Shown piece after piece: positions 47,390-59,879 of a DNA stretch of 64,000 nucleotides. A program made the translations under genes and the position numbers. Every line of letters begins with the position of its first letter. The first letter of the stretch is position 1. The notes below the pieces were generated by a model. The model had not been told where the DNA came from, did not search any database, and was given only the letters and a program-made list of their open reading frames with translations. The DNA comes from Berberis thunbergii (taxonomy: Eukaryota; Streptophyta; Magnoliopsida; Ranunculales; Berberidaceae): assembly GCA_003290165.1 (NCBI GenBank), contig QNQO01000222.1, forward strand, positions 620,001 to 684,000, given 5' to 3'.

Positions 47390-47757
47390 GTTTGGTTGCA
47401 TGAAATCCTATGCCATGGGAATTCATGAGGGGGGCCTATATTTTAGGCTAATTTGAGGCATCACTCCACATCCACCATTTGATTTTGTGATCAATGGTGG
47501 GAATGGAAGTCCCATGAACATGGGAATCTTATACCTTGGTATTTGAGGTATCACTCCACATCAACCATTTGATTTTGTGATCAATAGTGGGAGTGAAACT
47601 CCCATAAACATAGGAATCACATGCTTTGGGGGACTAAGGAGTTGATTCCCATGTTCATGGGACTTCCATTCCCACCATTGGTCACAAAATCAAATGGTGG
47701 ATGTAGAGTGATATATCAATTTAACCTTAAATGTAGGGGTTCCCTCATAGATTCTCT
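47390..47757. mobile_element. MITE-like inverted-repeat element
   Basis: gtgtgtttggttgcatgaaatcc opens the left side. The segment 47486-47529 (tggtgggaatggaagtcccat core) pairs almost perfectly with 47643-47688, and pairing extends outward to gaattcatgaggg against ccctcatagattc at 47757. The outermost right end is missing where it meets LINE sequence. No coding sequence. Superfamily uncertain. Confidence 0.6.
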
Positions 47758-48245
47758 TGAATTGAAGAGGAGTGAGAGACTCTTGAGTATCTTTCAGACA
47801 AGTGTAAATATTGAGAAACTCAAATTTATTCCACTTAAAAAGTTTGTGACTAAGTTGCTTGGTCTTAAGGTGGAAATTCTTCTCCCGAAGAGAGTGATAT
47901 TGTGTAGACCACGTAGAGTCAACTATTTTTCTGCAAGTGGGATCTCAGGTTCACATGTGAAAAAATCTAAAGGGTTTAGAACCTTTAGGCGTGAAATTAG
48001 ATACCAATTGGAAGGAAATGGCTCGATGATCAGAGTACGAGGTGTGGAGGGATTGGCCTATGGCCGTTGAAAATATTGAAGCTAATCAGTGGAAACAAGG
48101 ATTCTATAAAGTTTTGATTTGATCCCGTTTTTGTCTTGTCTTTTATTGTTCCAAGTGAAACGAGTACGGTTAAACGGGAAGTCCATCAGGTTTGTGTAGT
48201 TTAAAAAGGTTATAAGATTGTGGATGGTAAATTTTCCAGGCCAAA
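47758..48245 (-). mobile_element. Fragment of a second LINE copy (endonuclease domain)
   Basis: Collinear with 50465-50965 in the same orientation: the block gtagaccacgtagagtcaacta occurs in both, followed by aaagggtttagaacctttagg and gtggagggattggcctatgg. On the minus strand it encodes part of an endonuclease/exonuclease/phosphatase domain. It lies directly downstream of the reverse-transcriptase C-terminal region of the main LINE, which is not its native position. Confidence 0.8.
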
Positions 48246-51200
48246 GTTCTGTGTAAAATTTTTTCCAGCCTCTGATGACTAATGTTCAACAAAGAAGTAA
48301 CCGAACTTTCATTTGAAAGAACCTTGGTAGAGCTTTTTACAAAAAAGATACCATTTTTTTTTGGAATCCAGATTAGAGAATCTTGGGAATCCGAATTTCT
48401 GAGATTGATATTCAAAATATCATTGGTGACCGGGGTAGGAAAAAGGTTACAAACTAGCGAGTAATTCCAACAAATATCATGATTTGTTGGATACTGCCAA
48501 AGATCCCGGATTGACTGAGGAGGGTTTTGGAGATTTTGATCCAGGAGACAATCCTTGACGAGAAGATTCGGTTTAACCCAACATTTTTTCCAAACATCAA
48601 TGTTCTTGCCAGATATGATTTGCCAGATCATCGGGTGTTTTATTTTGTGAAGAACTGTGATATTGCCTTTCCAGGCAAAAGAAGCAATAGAGGGGGCAAT
48701 AAACACCTCCGAGATACTCTTGTTTCTAAAGTAAAGCGCTTTAAGCTGATGAGCTCGATGAATAAGAGGTGCATAGATAATTTGCCACATGTTTTTGGCT
48801 AGAAGAGCTAGGTTCTTGTTCCTTACAGAAGAACTATTAAGACCGCCTAGATAGCGATTCTATGAGATAAGATCCCAGGTACACATATGCTTTGCTTTAG
48901 AATCTCTTGTGCCATTACACCAAAAGTTTTGCGCCAAGTTGTCAATTTTTGTGGAAAGAGAGCGGGGCAAAAGAAATGTTTACGTATTGTATACTGGGAT
49001 GAAGTTGATGACCACTTAGATAATAACAGTTCTACCATCTTCGGACAAAACCTTTGATTTCCAGCTGGATAACTTTGTATTGACTTTATCAACAATAAAC
49101 TGAAAATCCTTTGCTTTATTGTTTGACAGCAAGAGGGGCGAGCCAAGGTATTTATCTTTGAGATTGTACAATTTGAACCCCTGAATTCTATTAATCATTT
49201 TAGCATGTTTCTTATGCACATTTGAGCGATATAAAACTGATGATTTATCAAAATTTATACATTGTCCCGAAACTTGGCAGTATTGGGTGAGAAGATCCTT
49301 AATTGTATGTGTTTCAGACAAAAAAGCTTTACATAACAGCATGAGGTCATCTGCGTAGAGAAGATGGTTGATAGACAGAGTGTGTCGTCTGATGTTAATC
49401 CCTTTGATCAAATTATTTGACTCTACCTACTGAAGGATATGGAAAAGGGCCTCTGTCACCAATATGAAGAGGTGGGAAGAGAGAGGATCCCCTTGTCTAA
49501 GGCATCTCGAAGGTTTTATATAAGTGAGCGGAATGCCATTTAGAAGGACCCACAAGGAGGTGTTAGAGATACATTGTTGTATCATTTGAATCCAACCATC
49601 GGAGAAACCTAATTCCCGAAACAGTGAGAGAATGAAAGACCACTCAACCCGATCATAGGCTTTAGCCATATCTATCTTAAAAGCCATCCAACACTGTTTT
49701 TTTTTACGAAATTGTTTTATCTGAAAAAAAGTCTCGTGTACGAGATTGAAATTATCCGTAATAAAACAACCTTTAAGGAACGCACCTTGGTTGGGAGATA
49801 TGATATCATCCAATAATGGTTTTAGATGGTTGGCCAGGATCTTAAAAATGGCTTTGTAAATGACATTGCAAGGGACAATCAGTCTGAATTTGTCGAGAGT
49901 GACCGAGTTTCCTATTTTGGGGATGAGTGCAATGAAGGTTTCATTGAGATTTGGATCCATTTGACAGTTGATAAAAAAAGTGAGTAATCACCCCGATGAC
50001 ATCTGTTTTGACTGTGTCCAAGTAGAATTTGAAAAAAAAGGCATGAAATCCGTTTGGACCTGGGGCTTTGACATTCTCGAAAGCGAAAATGGTATCTTTG
50101 ATTTCAACCTCCGAGAGAACTCCAAGAAGAAAAACATTTGTCTCCTCGAAGATAACTGGAGAGAAGGAAAGGATGTCCTAGTCGGGGATCGGAACAGAAA
50201 ATTGATAAATATCCTCGAAATAGTCATTAAACACTTTCCCACCGAATCATGACTATTACGCTAGACATTTTGATCATCCTTCAAACGAAGAATCAAATTT
50301 GTTTTCCTACGAAGTAAGGTAGAAAGATGGAAAAATTATGTGTTCCTATCCCTTTCCTTAAGCCGAAATTTCCCTGACTTGTTCCTCTTGTAAAGTTCTT
50401 CTCTGATAAGGAGTTCATCTAATCTGTGTTCTAAGACGCCTATCTTAATAGCATTCTTTTTTTAGGGAATTTCATTTTGAAAACGAGTGAGAAACTCTTG
50501 GGTATCTTTAAGACAAATGTAAATATTGTGAAACTCATATTCATTCTACTTAGTAAGTTTGTGACAAAGTTGTTTGGTCTTAAGGGGGAAATTCTTGTCT
50601 TGAAGAGAGTGATATCATGTAGACCACGTAGAGTCAACTATTGGTCTGCAAGTAGGATCTTGGGTCCAAATATGAAAAAATATAAAGGGTTTAGAACCTT
50701 TAGGTGTGAAATTAGAAACCAATTGGACGGAAATGACTCGATGATTGGAGGTCGAGGTGTGGAGGGATTGGCCTATGGCTGTTGGAAATAATTGAAGCCA
50801 ATCAGTGGAAACAATGATTCTATCAAGTTTTGCTTTGATTCCGATTTTGTCTTGTCTTTTATTGTTCCAAGTGAAATGAGTACCATTAAGCGAGAAGTCC
50901 ATCAGGTTTGTGTAGTCTAAAAAAGTTCTAAGATTGTGGAAAGTAGATTTTCCAGGTTAAGTTTCTCCCATTTTGTCTCCAGGTTTCTGGAGGACATTTA
51001 AGTTTCCTATGATGAGACTAAGGAGATGTTGGAGTGAGTACAGGTTTGTCATATCATGCCAGAAATGGTTTCTAAGGGCAGGATGTTGTCCTCTATAAAC
51101 AAACAAAGCAGACCAGGAAGCAGTAGTGATATAATTTTCAATAATGCAATTAAAACAATATTTACATGAAAATAAAACTGTAATTCGCATACCATTCTTC

Positions 51201-51412
51201 CAAAAAAGCGCAATTCGCTCAGATTGTCCAGTAGCTGCAACTGAGACTCCGTGTTTGAAACCAAGTCTCTGGCGAATACTTTCCATCTTGGGTACTATTG
51301 TTTTGGTTTCCGAAATGAAAAAAATATTTGGATTGGACAGTAGGGAGACAGACTTGAGATTCTGGAACGCTCAGGTAGTCCCAACACCACGAGCATTCCA
51401 TGGGAGTATCAT
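48246..51412 (-). pseudogene. LINE ORF2 (endonuclease and reverse transcriptase)
   Basis: Starts MILPWNARGVGTT at 51412, the usual LINE ORF2 opening. The endonuclease domain (to about 50440) contains GFKHGVSVAATGQS and FTWNNKRQDKIGIKAKLDR, with stops. The RT (about 49960-49016) has NETFIALIPKIGN, FRLIVPCNVIYK, IDMAKAYDRVEWSFIL, CLRQGDPLSSHLF and YADDLMLL (catalytic YADD). The C-terminal part (48790-48246) resembles the zf-RVT region, with WIPKKNGIFFVKSS and LAWKIY. Frameshifts and stops separate these blocks. Confidence 0.87.
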
Positions 51413-51599
51413 ATTTTTTTGGGGCGACCCATTATTGGCAGCCACCAGTACCTTCTTTTTGTTTGTACCACTAATGTCATTGGTTCCTTGCCCTTCCTGT
51501 AATACTTCAGTAATTGTGGGATGACTATGCTCCATAGTTCCTATTTGGCCTCCCTCAATAGTAGTGACCCAGATAAACTGATTGTTCATCCAAGTGGTG

Positions 51600-54500
51600 C
51601 TAAGGGTCTGCTTCTTGTGTGTCACTTTGCTCTAGTGTTTTTTTTTTGATTGCCAGTCCCAAGTTCTGATAAGCATCAACCTCTGTAACATTCATTTTTC
51701 TCTTCCCCAATTTGATTACCTCAGTCATAGCCGAGTTCTTCTTTGAAACTTTTGTCTTGCCTCTGCTCCTCTTATTTTCTATGTATGAAATGCTCGGATT
51801 TGAATGAGCCATTAAAGATATCGGACTATATGGAAGGATGTTTCGTTGTTGATGTAGTTGAAGGTGAGCACCCTGGATGAAATTTTGAGTATCGTGCCCT
51901 GGACAATTCTTCGTATGCTTCAAGGTTTGTTGAAGCAAAGCAAGCTGGTCCCGAAGTTGGGGTTCATCCTGGAAGAATTGCGCAGTATACTCCGTGTTTT
52001 GTAGACAAGGATGTAGTAAGAGATTTGTGTCGAGTTGTGTTTCTATAATAAGGAGGAATGAATTATCTCTGTCACTGCCTTTTTGCAAAACATTTTGCTG
52101 AAATTCCTCTTCTATGATGGCTGTAGATGTGGATTTGTGGAGTGCGGATGTGGAGACCGGGGTGTTTGCCGGGATCAGGGGTCCAAGCCAGGAAGGGGTA
52201 ATGGATGTTACCGGAGTTGAGTTGATCTCCGACATGGGGAAGATCTATGGGTAATGGTGGTAAAGTTGCTTCATTTGGTGGGCGTAGGTGGCAAAAACCT
52301 AAGATTGTGTTGGGTCCAAGATAGTTGGGCTTGAAATATTGAAAAGGCCTTAAGAGAAAGGTTCTGAAAATTGGGCTGAGCTTATTGTAGGCCCAAACTG
52401 GTTTGAGTCCATTGGCAAGTAATAACTGGGTCGGTTGAGAAAATTGGGCTTCTCTGTTTGTTTTCTTTAGTGACGGGGTTAGGGTTTACTTTGGGATTAG
52501 GATTAGGGTTATGTTTAGGGTTTTGTTTAGGGTTGGTGTTGGTATTAAAATGATGAAATGGTGTGGTTTGAAAGGTGAATGAAGGTGCGTTTGGGGAGTT
52601 GGGTCTGATGGAAAAGAGTTGGGGGTGTTGGTTGGGAAGCACAATCTCTGTGTTTAGAGAATAGAGAGCAGTGGTAGCCAGCTCTGTATTAGATTGAGAA
52701 ATATTTCTTTTGTTTGTTTGTTATGACATTTGTGGTACTCGATGAGGAAAAGTCTCCGCACGGAGAAGATGAGTGTACACTGGTTGATACTAGCACTAAG
52801 TCGAAATGAGAGATAAGCGAAAGAGACTGCTCAGTGCGCATATCTTCTCCCCGAGGTGAACTCACAACAGGATCGCAGGGTTCTTGGTACTGACTCTGAC
52901 TATGTAGGACTGAAACCGGCGCTACCTCCGAGCAGCCAGGTAAGATCTCTACAACGGCAAACTCCAAACACCCAGAGTGGAGCAAAGGATGTTGAAGGAA
53001 TTGCGGATCGTGACGTTTATTCACCACCAGGGGTCGTTTAAAGAGTCTCTTCGATCTAACTTTTATTCTGGAGTTCACATGGAATGGTAAGGCCAATGCT
53101 TTAATGCTCTTTCCTGGGTTTAATTCCAAGAATTTTTGTGTTGCAGATCTGAACATCGGGCAGGCTCCGTGAAAATGTGTCCTATCATTCCGCAACAGAA
53201 GCAGAATGTAGGTATATCTTTGTAGTATAAGCAAATGAGGAAGAGTTGACCCCTAGGCAAGTCGAAACCAGTTTCCATTTTACATGGGAGAGGTTTAGAA
53301 ACATCGATCCAAATTTTGAAGCGAATGTAAGGTAGGGAAAAATCTTGTATGGATTTCATATCGGCTTCCATGAAGGTTTCCAAGCAGGGTGCCAGAACCT
53401 GGAGGTCTTCCGCAGTGATCTTCTGGATTGGGAATTCATGGAATCTTACCCATACTGGGATATGGTCATAGTTTATCGCATAAAAGTCTGGCTCCAATTC
53501 CTTGATCGAGATAAGCCAGCCGAATAGTGACTAAGGTCCATTACTTAGAATATTTTTCATATCAGCAGCGTGGGTGAACTGAACCAAGTAATAGCAATTG
53601 TTTGTATCATGGTTTTTGGGTAGATTTTCTATGTAAAACAGGTGTTCAATTTCCCATTGCAGGGCCATACGCATTGCGAAAGTTTCCTTGCTGATCTGTC
53701 GATGATGAAATTTTTTGCAGCCGTTTGAAGTTCTGGGTTCTCTAAAGATGGAGTTTGTTTAGGGGTGGGCATCCCATCCCGCGATCCCGAACCCGTTCCA
53801 TCCCACGATCCCGATCCCGTCCCGATTTTTTGGGTCTTTTTGGAATTGATCAAACCCATCATGATCCCGTCCCGTCTCGATCTAGAATGGGATGGGATCG
53901 GGATGAAGATTTTCAATCCCGCCCATCCCGTCCCGAACCTATTTAATATTAATTATTATTAATTTTAATATTTATTAACTCAAAATTTTGTGTGTCAAAT
54001 TAAGTGTGGTACATGAAATTTTGAGGCGTTGTGTAACATCACAAATAATTGTATTATAGTTTAAAACAATAACATTTGTATAGATAACTCCTTAATATGC
54101 ATAATGATAGAAAATACTATAATATTCTTGAATTGATGATGTAAATAGGAACATAAATAGAAACTTACAAAAATACGCCTAATGTATTGTGGAATAAATA
54201 AGTAGATTTAATGAAAATGTTGATAATATAGTAATTATAAAATAAATGTTTAAATATGTACTTCATAATAATTTAGTAATTGCACAAAAATTCAATCATA
54301 CTTATCCCGTCCCGAACCTATTTGGGATAGGACGAGGTCGGGATGAGGTCTATCTCGTCCCGATCCTGTTTCGAAGATAAAACAAGGGGATGGGATTGGG
54401 ATGAGTCCATCCCATCCCATCCTGAGTTTGGACTAATCTGCAAATGTTACTACAGGAATGGTGATGGTTTGAGGTTCCATTGGAGATAAAAAGGGTGGGA

Positions 54501-54681
54501 CGGGTTGCATGTTATGAAAATGTAATTGAGGATTGAAGAGTACTTGGGGTCTTGTAATTGAAGGGGTTGTAAGTCTTGTGATTGTCGATTGATGTCTCTG
54601 TATTGTTTTGTCGGCCCTCTGAATGCATTTGAAGAAAGCAGTTGCAAAAATGAGCATGGAAACCGTGGGTGAAAAGACCAC
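51600..54681 (-). pseudogene. LINE ORF1 (DUF4283 and CCHC type), split by an insertion
   Basis: Upstream part at 54681-54425. After the inserted element the frame resumes with MALQWEIEHLFYIENL and then KELEPDFYAINYDHIPVWVR (DUF4283-like core). Next come YIRFKIWIDVSKPLPC and a knuckle CFCCGMIGH (53200s). A downstream Asn/Pro-rich tract (52480-52560) and a polar C-terminal part (52235-51600) follow. Several stops and frameshifts are present. This is the RNA-binding ORF1 of plant L1-type LINEs. Confidence 0.75.
53760..54424. mobile_element. hAT-type non-autonomous element inside LINE ORF1
   Basis: The left end TAGGGGTGGGCATCCCATCC is identical in type to the element at 35604. The interior is rich in tcccgtcccga repeats. 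The right end is decayed (catcccatcctg). Flanks AGTTTGTT (53752-53759) and AGTTTGGA (54425-54432) form an imperfect 8-bp duplication. Confidence 0.75.
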
Positions 54682-54900
54682 CCTCTGAGCTTGTTCCCAT
54701 TAATGTGTCGGATTGTGATCTTCCATAATACTCATGATGTTGTATGTTTGAAGATTTGCGGTGAAGGTAATAGCTAAATCTATATGCAGATATTGAGTCG
54801 ATTTTATACTCCATTCTGGGTAAAGGGATGATTGAAATGGTTTAGGCAGTTGAGTTAGGGATTGAATGATTAAAAGGGTGTTGGTAATGGTGGAACTTGG

Positions 54901-55241
54901 TAGATGAGGATGAAAAGTACATTATCCGATTCCTGCAAGAAAAATAAAATAAACACAAAAAAATAGTTACAACATTAGCAATCTAGGTTCATAGCGCCTT
55001 TGTATATTATATGGAAGGAAAGAAGAAAAACACCAAGGGTTGACAACGCTTGCAAGTGGAACTCAAAAACCCTTTCGTTATCTTGAGTGAAAATGACGTT
55101 GTTATATAGCAACACCCGATAGCTTAAGAATATCTCCAAGTGTATACAAAGCATTGGCATGGGGAATTCATGCACAATTGTGATGTAGTTCAACCCTGGG
55201 GCAGCAGATGAAGCTAACCCACCACTGCGAGACCCTAGATA
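54901..55241. other. Non-coding interval
   Basis: A minus ORF crosses it, but only its part left of 55230 is outside the neighbouring element and it shows no known domain. Nothing else is recognised. Confidence 0.4.
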
Positions 55242-56506
55242 TAGGGATGGCAACGACGTGGATTTGGAAAAATCCATTTCCGCCCCGCCAGAGATCGCAG
55301 ATCCCCGAATCCGCTCGGAATATCCATTTATATATTTTGTTAAAAACCATAACCGCCTCAAACGGATTGGCGGATATCCGCCCCGCCCCTCCCCAATTAA
55401 CCATTTAATTAAAAAAAAAAGATGTTGAATGAATTAGAACAGAGCAAGGTATGCATACATATATACATACAAATTGATTTCAATTCTCTAACCATTTACA
55501 CATACAATTTACAATTCTGGATTCAATCCCCTATCTTTCTTTCTGCATTTGTTACCCATACATACAAAATCAATTGAAGAAGCAAAATTCGAGTGAAGAA
55601 GAAAAATAGATTGAAAAAAAAACATGTTAGGTTGCAAACCCAATTAGTAATCCTTGCAAAATCGATCTCAGATCTGGCTAAACCGTGCAAATCGATCCTC
55701 TTATTTGTTTTAGAGCTGGCTAATCCCAGCAAAATCGATCTACCTATTTGTTTTGACCACTGCAAAATCGATTTCCATATGGATGTTTGCTTCCCTGATA
55801 ATCACAGCTTCTTCAGATCTAGCAACAGAAAGAAAGAAAGAACTAACCATATGGGATTATCAAAGGTGTTCGTTCTTTCTTTCTGAATGAACAATATGGG
55901 ATTATCATAGTAGATCTGGCCGCATCAGAGCAAAGGGGGAGATCTTTCTTCAGATCTGGCAAGATATTTCTTCAGATTTGGCCAGATCTTTCTTTCAGAG
56001 TTGGCCAGATCTTTCTTCAATGGAGAAGAAGAAGAAGAGTGGAAGAAGAAGAAGAAGAAGAAGAAGAAGAAGAAGAAGAAAAAGAAGAAAAAGAAGAAGA
56101 AGAAAAAGAAAAAAAATAAAATAAGAGGTAGGTGAAAAAGGATATGAAGAAGGCAAAGTGCAGAGAGGTTGAGATCGCAGAGAGGCGAGATAAGAGAGCA
56201 GAGAAGAGATTGAGATCGCAGAGAAGAGACAAGATGAGAGAGAAGAGCGCAAAGAGCATACGAGATGAGAGAGTAGAGAGGAGGCTGAGATCTGTGTGTG
56301 AAAATTGTTAGAGTTAGGGTTTTGTTAAGAGCTTAAGGTTATTTTGCTAAAATACTTATATAAACGGATATTCGTGGGGCAGATATGGCCAAATCTGTAT
56401 CCGCCCCGAATAAGAAATGGATACAGTTTTGATATCCGTATCCGCCCCAACATCCATATAGCATTAACCAAATTCGTCCCAAACGGGGCGAGTAGGGCCA
56501 TCCGTG
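55242..56506. mobile_element. Degraded hAT-type element with TAGGGATGGCAAC end
   Basis: The left end TAGGGATGGCAAC has a degenerate partner near 56494-56506 (agggccatccgtg). GC-rich subterminal blocks with atccgccccg and cggatatccg occur at both sides (55260-55400 and 56370-56490). The interior holds repeated cagatctggc and atcgat blocks and a GAA microsatellite. No transposase. No clear target duplication, so the boundaries are approximate. Confidence 0.6.
56026..56116. repeat. GAA microsatellite
   Basis: About 90 bases of almost uninterrupted gaa/aga units. It generates Ser/Leu-rich or Lys/Glu-rich shadow ORFs in several frames. Confidence 0.95.
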
Positions 56507-56629
56507 AAAATCTGCTCCACTACATAGATAATGAGTACCACTCACATTCCGACTCCACCATTCAAGATGTAAAACGGACAGCTGGTAAGACTTTTCATCT
56601 TCATTGATACTGTAATAGAGACCGCCGTT

Positions 56630-58239
56630 TGAAAGTGAGGATAACGATATGGTCGAACAGTTACTAGAGAATCATATGGTAAAATCGGGATATGATGAGC
56701 ATGTGATCGGCCGGGGAAAAAGGTGATGGGATTGCCAACATCATCTGAAAATTCAACAAGTGGCTGAACGACATCGGGAATGGAAGCGCCTAGGGCAACT
56801 TCCTGAGTTAATTGGAAAAGAATGTCGTGATGCTCCTGTTGTAACGAATGATGGGCCGGGGTATTATCCAAGACTGTAGGAGAATTGTCGCCAGATAATG
56901 TATAAGTACGATTTGCCACCGAGAATGTCATAAGCAGCTTGGAAAAGTCCCAAGTAATAACACCCAAAGAGCGAAGCCATTCAGCACCTAGAACCACATC
57001 ACATCCAGTGATACCAAGAAGTAAGAAGTGGCCGTGGAACTCATAATCTTGTAATCGAAGGGAAACATCCCGACAAGAGCCAGGACTGTGCAAATGGCCA
57101 CCATCCGCAAGCATGACGCGTAAAACACCATCATCGTGGATTGGAAACCCACATTGATTGGCATAAGACGGGTGCAAAAAATTATGAGTTGAACCAGAGT
57201 CAACTAGGACAGTGACAGGCCTGTGTTTTAATTGTCCAGTAATACGCATGATTTCAGGCCGTGGGAACCCGAGAAGAGCATGAAGAGAAATCCCTAGAGG
57301 AGGTTCAGATAAAGTATGATCCAAAACAGGAGGGTCAGCATCAGAAACGTCCTCTTCTTCCTTATTACCCTCGAGGAGCAAAACGTGGGGCTGAGGACAA
57401 CGATGGCCACGCTTATATACTTCATCGAAGTTAAAGCAAAGTCCCTTGGCACGGCGTTCTTGTTGTTCAGCCCATGACAGACGCTTAACACCTGCTGGGA
57501 TGTTAGGAACTGGCGTTGAAGGATTTGTAGCAGGCACTGGGTTAGCAAAATGTTGGACATGCCCTTTAGATCGAGTAGCATTAATGGCATCTTCTTGACA
57601 TAAAGCCAACTCAAAAGCATGTGTAATACTGGTAGGGTGTAACATCCTAACTCCTGCTTGAATATCAACACGCAAACCTGATAGAAAAATGCTAATCTGA
57701 TGTGGTTCAGACAACCCGGGCACCAAATTAGATAGCTTTTCGAACTCGGTAATAAATGAGCGAACCGTGCCGCGTTGAACTAACTTGGAAAGAGAACTAC
57801 ACGGGTCGATATGTTCGCGAGAATCAAAGCGAGAGCAAAGAGCTTTCGAAAACTGTGGCCACGTTAGTGTGCCGAGTGATTGGCGAATCCATCGATACCA
57901 AGAGTTGGCATCACCCTGAAGGTGAAGAGCGGCAACGGGTAGCATCTGCTCACTGGAAAGGCCATTGAGTTCCTGGTACTGCTCGGCCTGAAATAACCAA
58001 CCATACGGATCAGTTCCGTCGAAACGGGGTAAATCAATACGGAGGCCCTTGCCCGAAATAGGAATAATTGGTCGTTGTGGATCCGGTGGGACGTATGGTG
58101 CTGGCCGACCTGGTTGGAGATTCCGTAATGCCTCTAGAATAGTGTCATTGGTGGTCTCAAGTGAGTGGAGGTGGGAAGAAAGCCCAGCAACTTGAGCAGT
58201 AAGATCATTAACCTACTCTTGCAATTCAGCAACCGTCAT
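56630..58239 (-). pseudogene. Truncated chromovirus-like Ty3/gypsy gag-protease
   Basis: ATG at 58239 (MTVAELQE), with an in-frame TAG at 58215-58213. The frame is then open from about 58210 to 56630. Gag block: LRIDLPRFDGTDPYGW, LHLQGDANSWYRWIRQSLG, FEKLSNLVPGL. A modified knuckle CFNFDEVYKRGHRC follows. Protease: VTVLVDSGSTHNFLHP (catalytic DSG) and VVLGAEWLRSLGVITWDFS. It ends in VRPYRYPHFQ, the first conserved block before RT, and is cut off there. The RT, RNase H and integrase are absent. The sequence beyond 56630 is unrelated. Confidence 0.88.
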
Positions 58240-58887
58240 GATGAGTGAAATTTAAAGAAATCAGGAAGCGAGGAGTATGATGGATGAACAACAAGATGAA
58301 GCGCTGAGACAGAAATCGGGGAAGCGCGGAGACAGAAATCGGTAAAGTGCTGGATCTGGAAGTTGAATCGCTGAGACAATAAGTTGATGAGTATGATGAA
58401 GCGCTGAGACAAGAAGTTGAATCGCGATGAACCGGATGCACTGGTCTGAAGCGGCGAAGAACGATGCTCGGAATCGCTGAAGAACTGTGGAAGCTATGAA
58501 TCGACAGTGGCTGCGCTGAAACTGGATGCTTTGGATCGATAGTGGATGCTCTGAATCGATAAAACTGGATCTGCTGAATCGGTGATGAACGGTGAATCGA
58601 TGAACCTGGAATCGGTGATGAAACTGGATTTGCTGGATGCTCTGGAGGCGCTGAATCGATGATGATGTTGTTGAAGCGCTGGATCGAAGATGAAGACGCT
58701 CTGTTGCGAGGGTTGGTGGCGAAGGGGTGCTGATGCGAGGGCGGATCTGTTGGTGATAGCGGTTTTTGCGAAGGCCACTGGTAATTCTTTTTTTTTTTTT
58801 TTTTTTTTAATTAAGAACTGTGTGAGGGTGTTGATGAGGGTGAAGAACGAAATAACAAGAAAAAAAATTTGGTCAGAATCGAGAATG
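58240..58887 (-). other. Leader of the truncated gypsy element
   Basis: Non-coding region between primer site and gag, with repeated gaatcgatgatgaa and agcgctgagaca blocks. A T-run lies at about 58789-58808 on the plus strand. The ORFs here are low-complexity. Confidence 0.6.
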
Positions 58888-58899
58888 CTCTGATACCAG
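58888..58899 (-). other. Primer binding site, tRNA-iMet type
   Basis: The minus strand reads TGGTATCAGAGC, the standard complement of initiator methionine tRNA used by many plant LTR elements. It lies at the inner edge of the LTR. Confidence 0.85.
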
Positions 58900-58900
58900 A

Positions 58901-59190
58901 TAATAGAGACTTTGACCTTTTGATTGGAGATCAAACCACCTAGATCCTTTGATTGGGGATCAGCCACCAAATAAATTAAATAAAACTTGTATTGCTTGCC
59001 TAAACTCTATTACATCATATGTATTTATAACTGAAAGCAAAGAATAATACTTCCTAATTGAATTCAATCCTAATTCTAATCAAACAATAACTCCTAATTC
59101 AAAACAAGCTAATATTCCCTAAATAGAATATTGTTATAACTAAGACATTCTAATATCAAGTAAATACTAAATAGGATTGGTATCCTAACA
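58901..59190 (-). repeat. 5' LTR of the truncated gypsy element
   Basis: On the minus strand it starts TGTTAGGATACCAATCC at 59190 and runs to the primer site, about 290 bp. The short length fits Reina-like chromoviruses. The second LTR is not in the window. The inner border is approximate. Confidence 0.7.
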
Positions 59191-59870
59191 TACTGATAGG
59201 ACCAGTTGTTTGGCAACGTGGTTCAAATCGACGAGTCACAAGCAGCCACATATACCCAACAACCTTACCCTCAAGAGCCCTTCTAGGGAGCGAGGGATGG
59301 GCCCTCGCGCCTTCCCTCCCCCTCCCCTAGAATTTGCGTACCCTCAAAGACCCCTCAACCCCAAATAAAGACGCGGTATGGAAAAGAATGTCCTCAATAT
59401 GGATAGGTATCGATCCTTGATTGAACGCATCTTCCTTCTTGTCCCCATGCGATAGGCTTACGTTACCAACGACGATTCTTTCCTCACAGCTCTACGGTTG
59501 TACATCGGAAGTGAGTATAGTAAAGATACTTCATCTTTGTCCATCAACACATGGCACTCCAACTCTCTGCCTAGGCCCACTTTATCACTCTCTCTCTGAT
59601 GCAATACGGACCCCATCAAGGAGGCCCCCATAGCCATGACCTTTGCGATTCGGAGGTTCTTAAGTAACGATATCTCGGGATACGGGATTATTACACCAAA
59701 AGTCAAGGGTTTTGTCCCCATTTCGTGACTGCACATTGTTTACGCTGACATCCGGATTTGATGAAGTCTATGGGTCACTTATAATGGACTTGGATCCATA
59801 AAAATAAAGCCCCATTACAGAGAGAATTTAAATCCAACGGTTGAATGTGAACAATTTCACTGATCAGTGG
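59191..59870. other. Upstream region of the HD-Zip gene
   Basis: Contains a GC-rich hairpin (59275-59332) and otherwise no supported gene. The ORFs at 59421-59736 show no domain. Confidence 0.5.
59275..59332. repeat. GC-rich hairpin related to 19771-19820
   Basis: gagcccttctaggg leads into gcgagggatgggccctcgcg and then cttccctccccctcccctag, which can pair back to ctagggagcgagggatggg with mismatches. It shares its lead-in with the other hairpin. Confidence 0.5.
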
Positions 59871-59871
59871 A

Positions 59872-59879
59872 CACGTGGC
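59872..59879 (+). promoter_or_regulatory. ABRE/G-box upstream of the HD-Zip gene
   Basis: CACGTGGC, a G-box that matches the ABA-responsive element consensus, lies about 400 bases before the start codon. A second ACGTG core is at 60100-60104. ATHB-7 and ATHB-12 are induced by ABA and drought, so the element fits the downstream gene. Function is inferred. Confidence 0.5.

Larger units (their letters stand above)
48246..54900 (-). mobile_element. L1-type LINE retrotransposon, degenerate
   Basis: Minus-strand order: ORF1 (to about 51600), endonuclease, reverse transcriptase, C-terminal zinc-finger region. ORF1 is interrupted by a hAT-type element (53760-54424). No poly(A) tail is seen because the 3' side is replaced by a second endonuclease fragment. 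The 5' boundary (about 54900) is not sharp. Confidence 0.85.

Noticed and set aside
52480..52545. Telomere-like TTTAGGG runs
   Set aside because: The gttagggttta-like units are irregular and lie in LINE ORF1, where they encode an Asn/Pro/Lys-rich peptide on the minus strand. They are too short and degenerate for an interstitial telomere.
56026..56252. Ser/Leu-rich minus-strand ORFs resembling a membrane peptide
   Set aside because: They are translations of the GAA microsatellite and its purine-rich flank.
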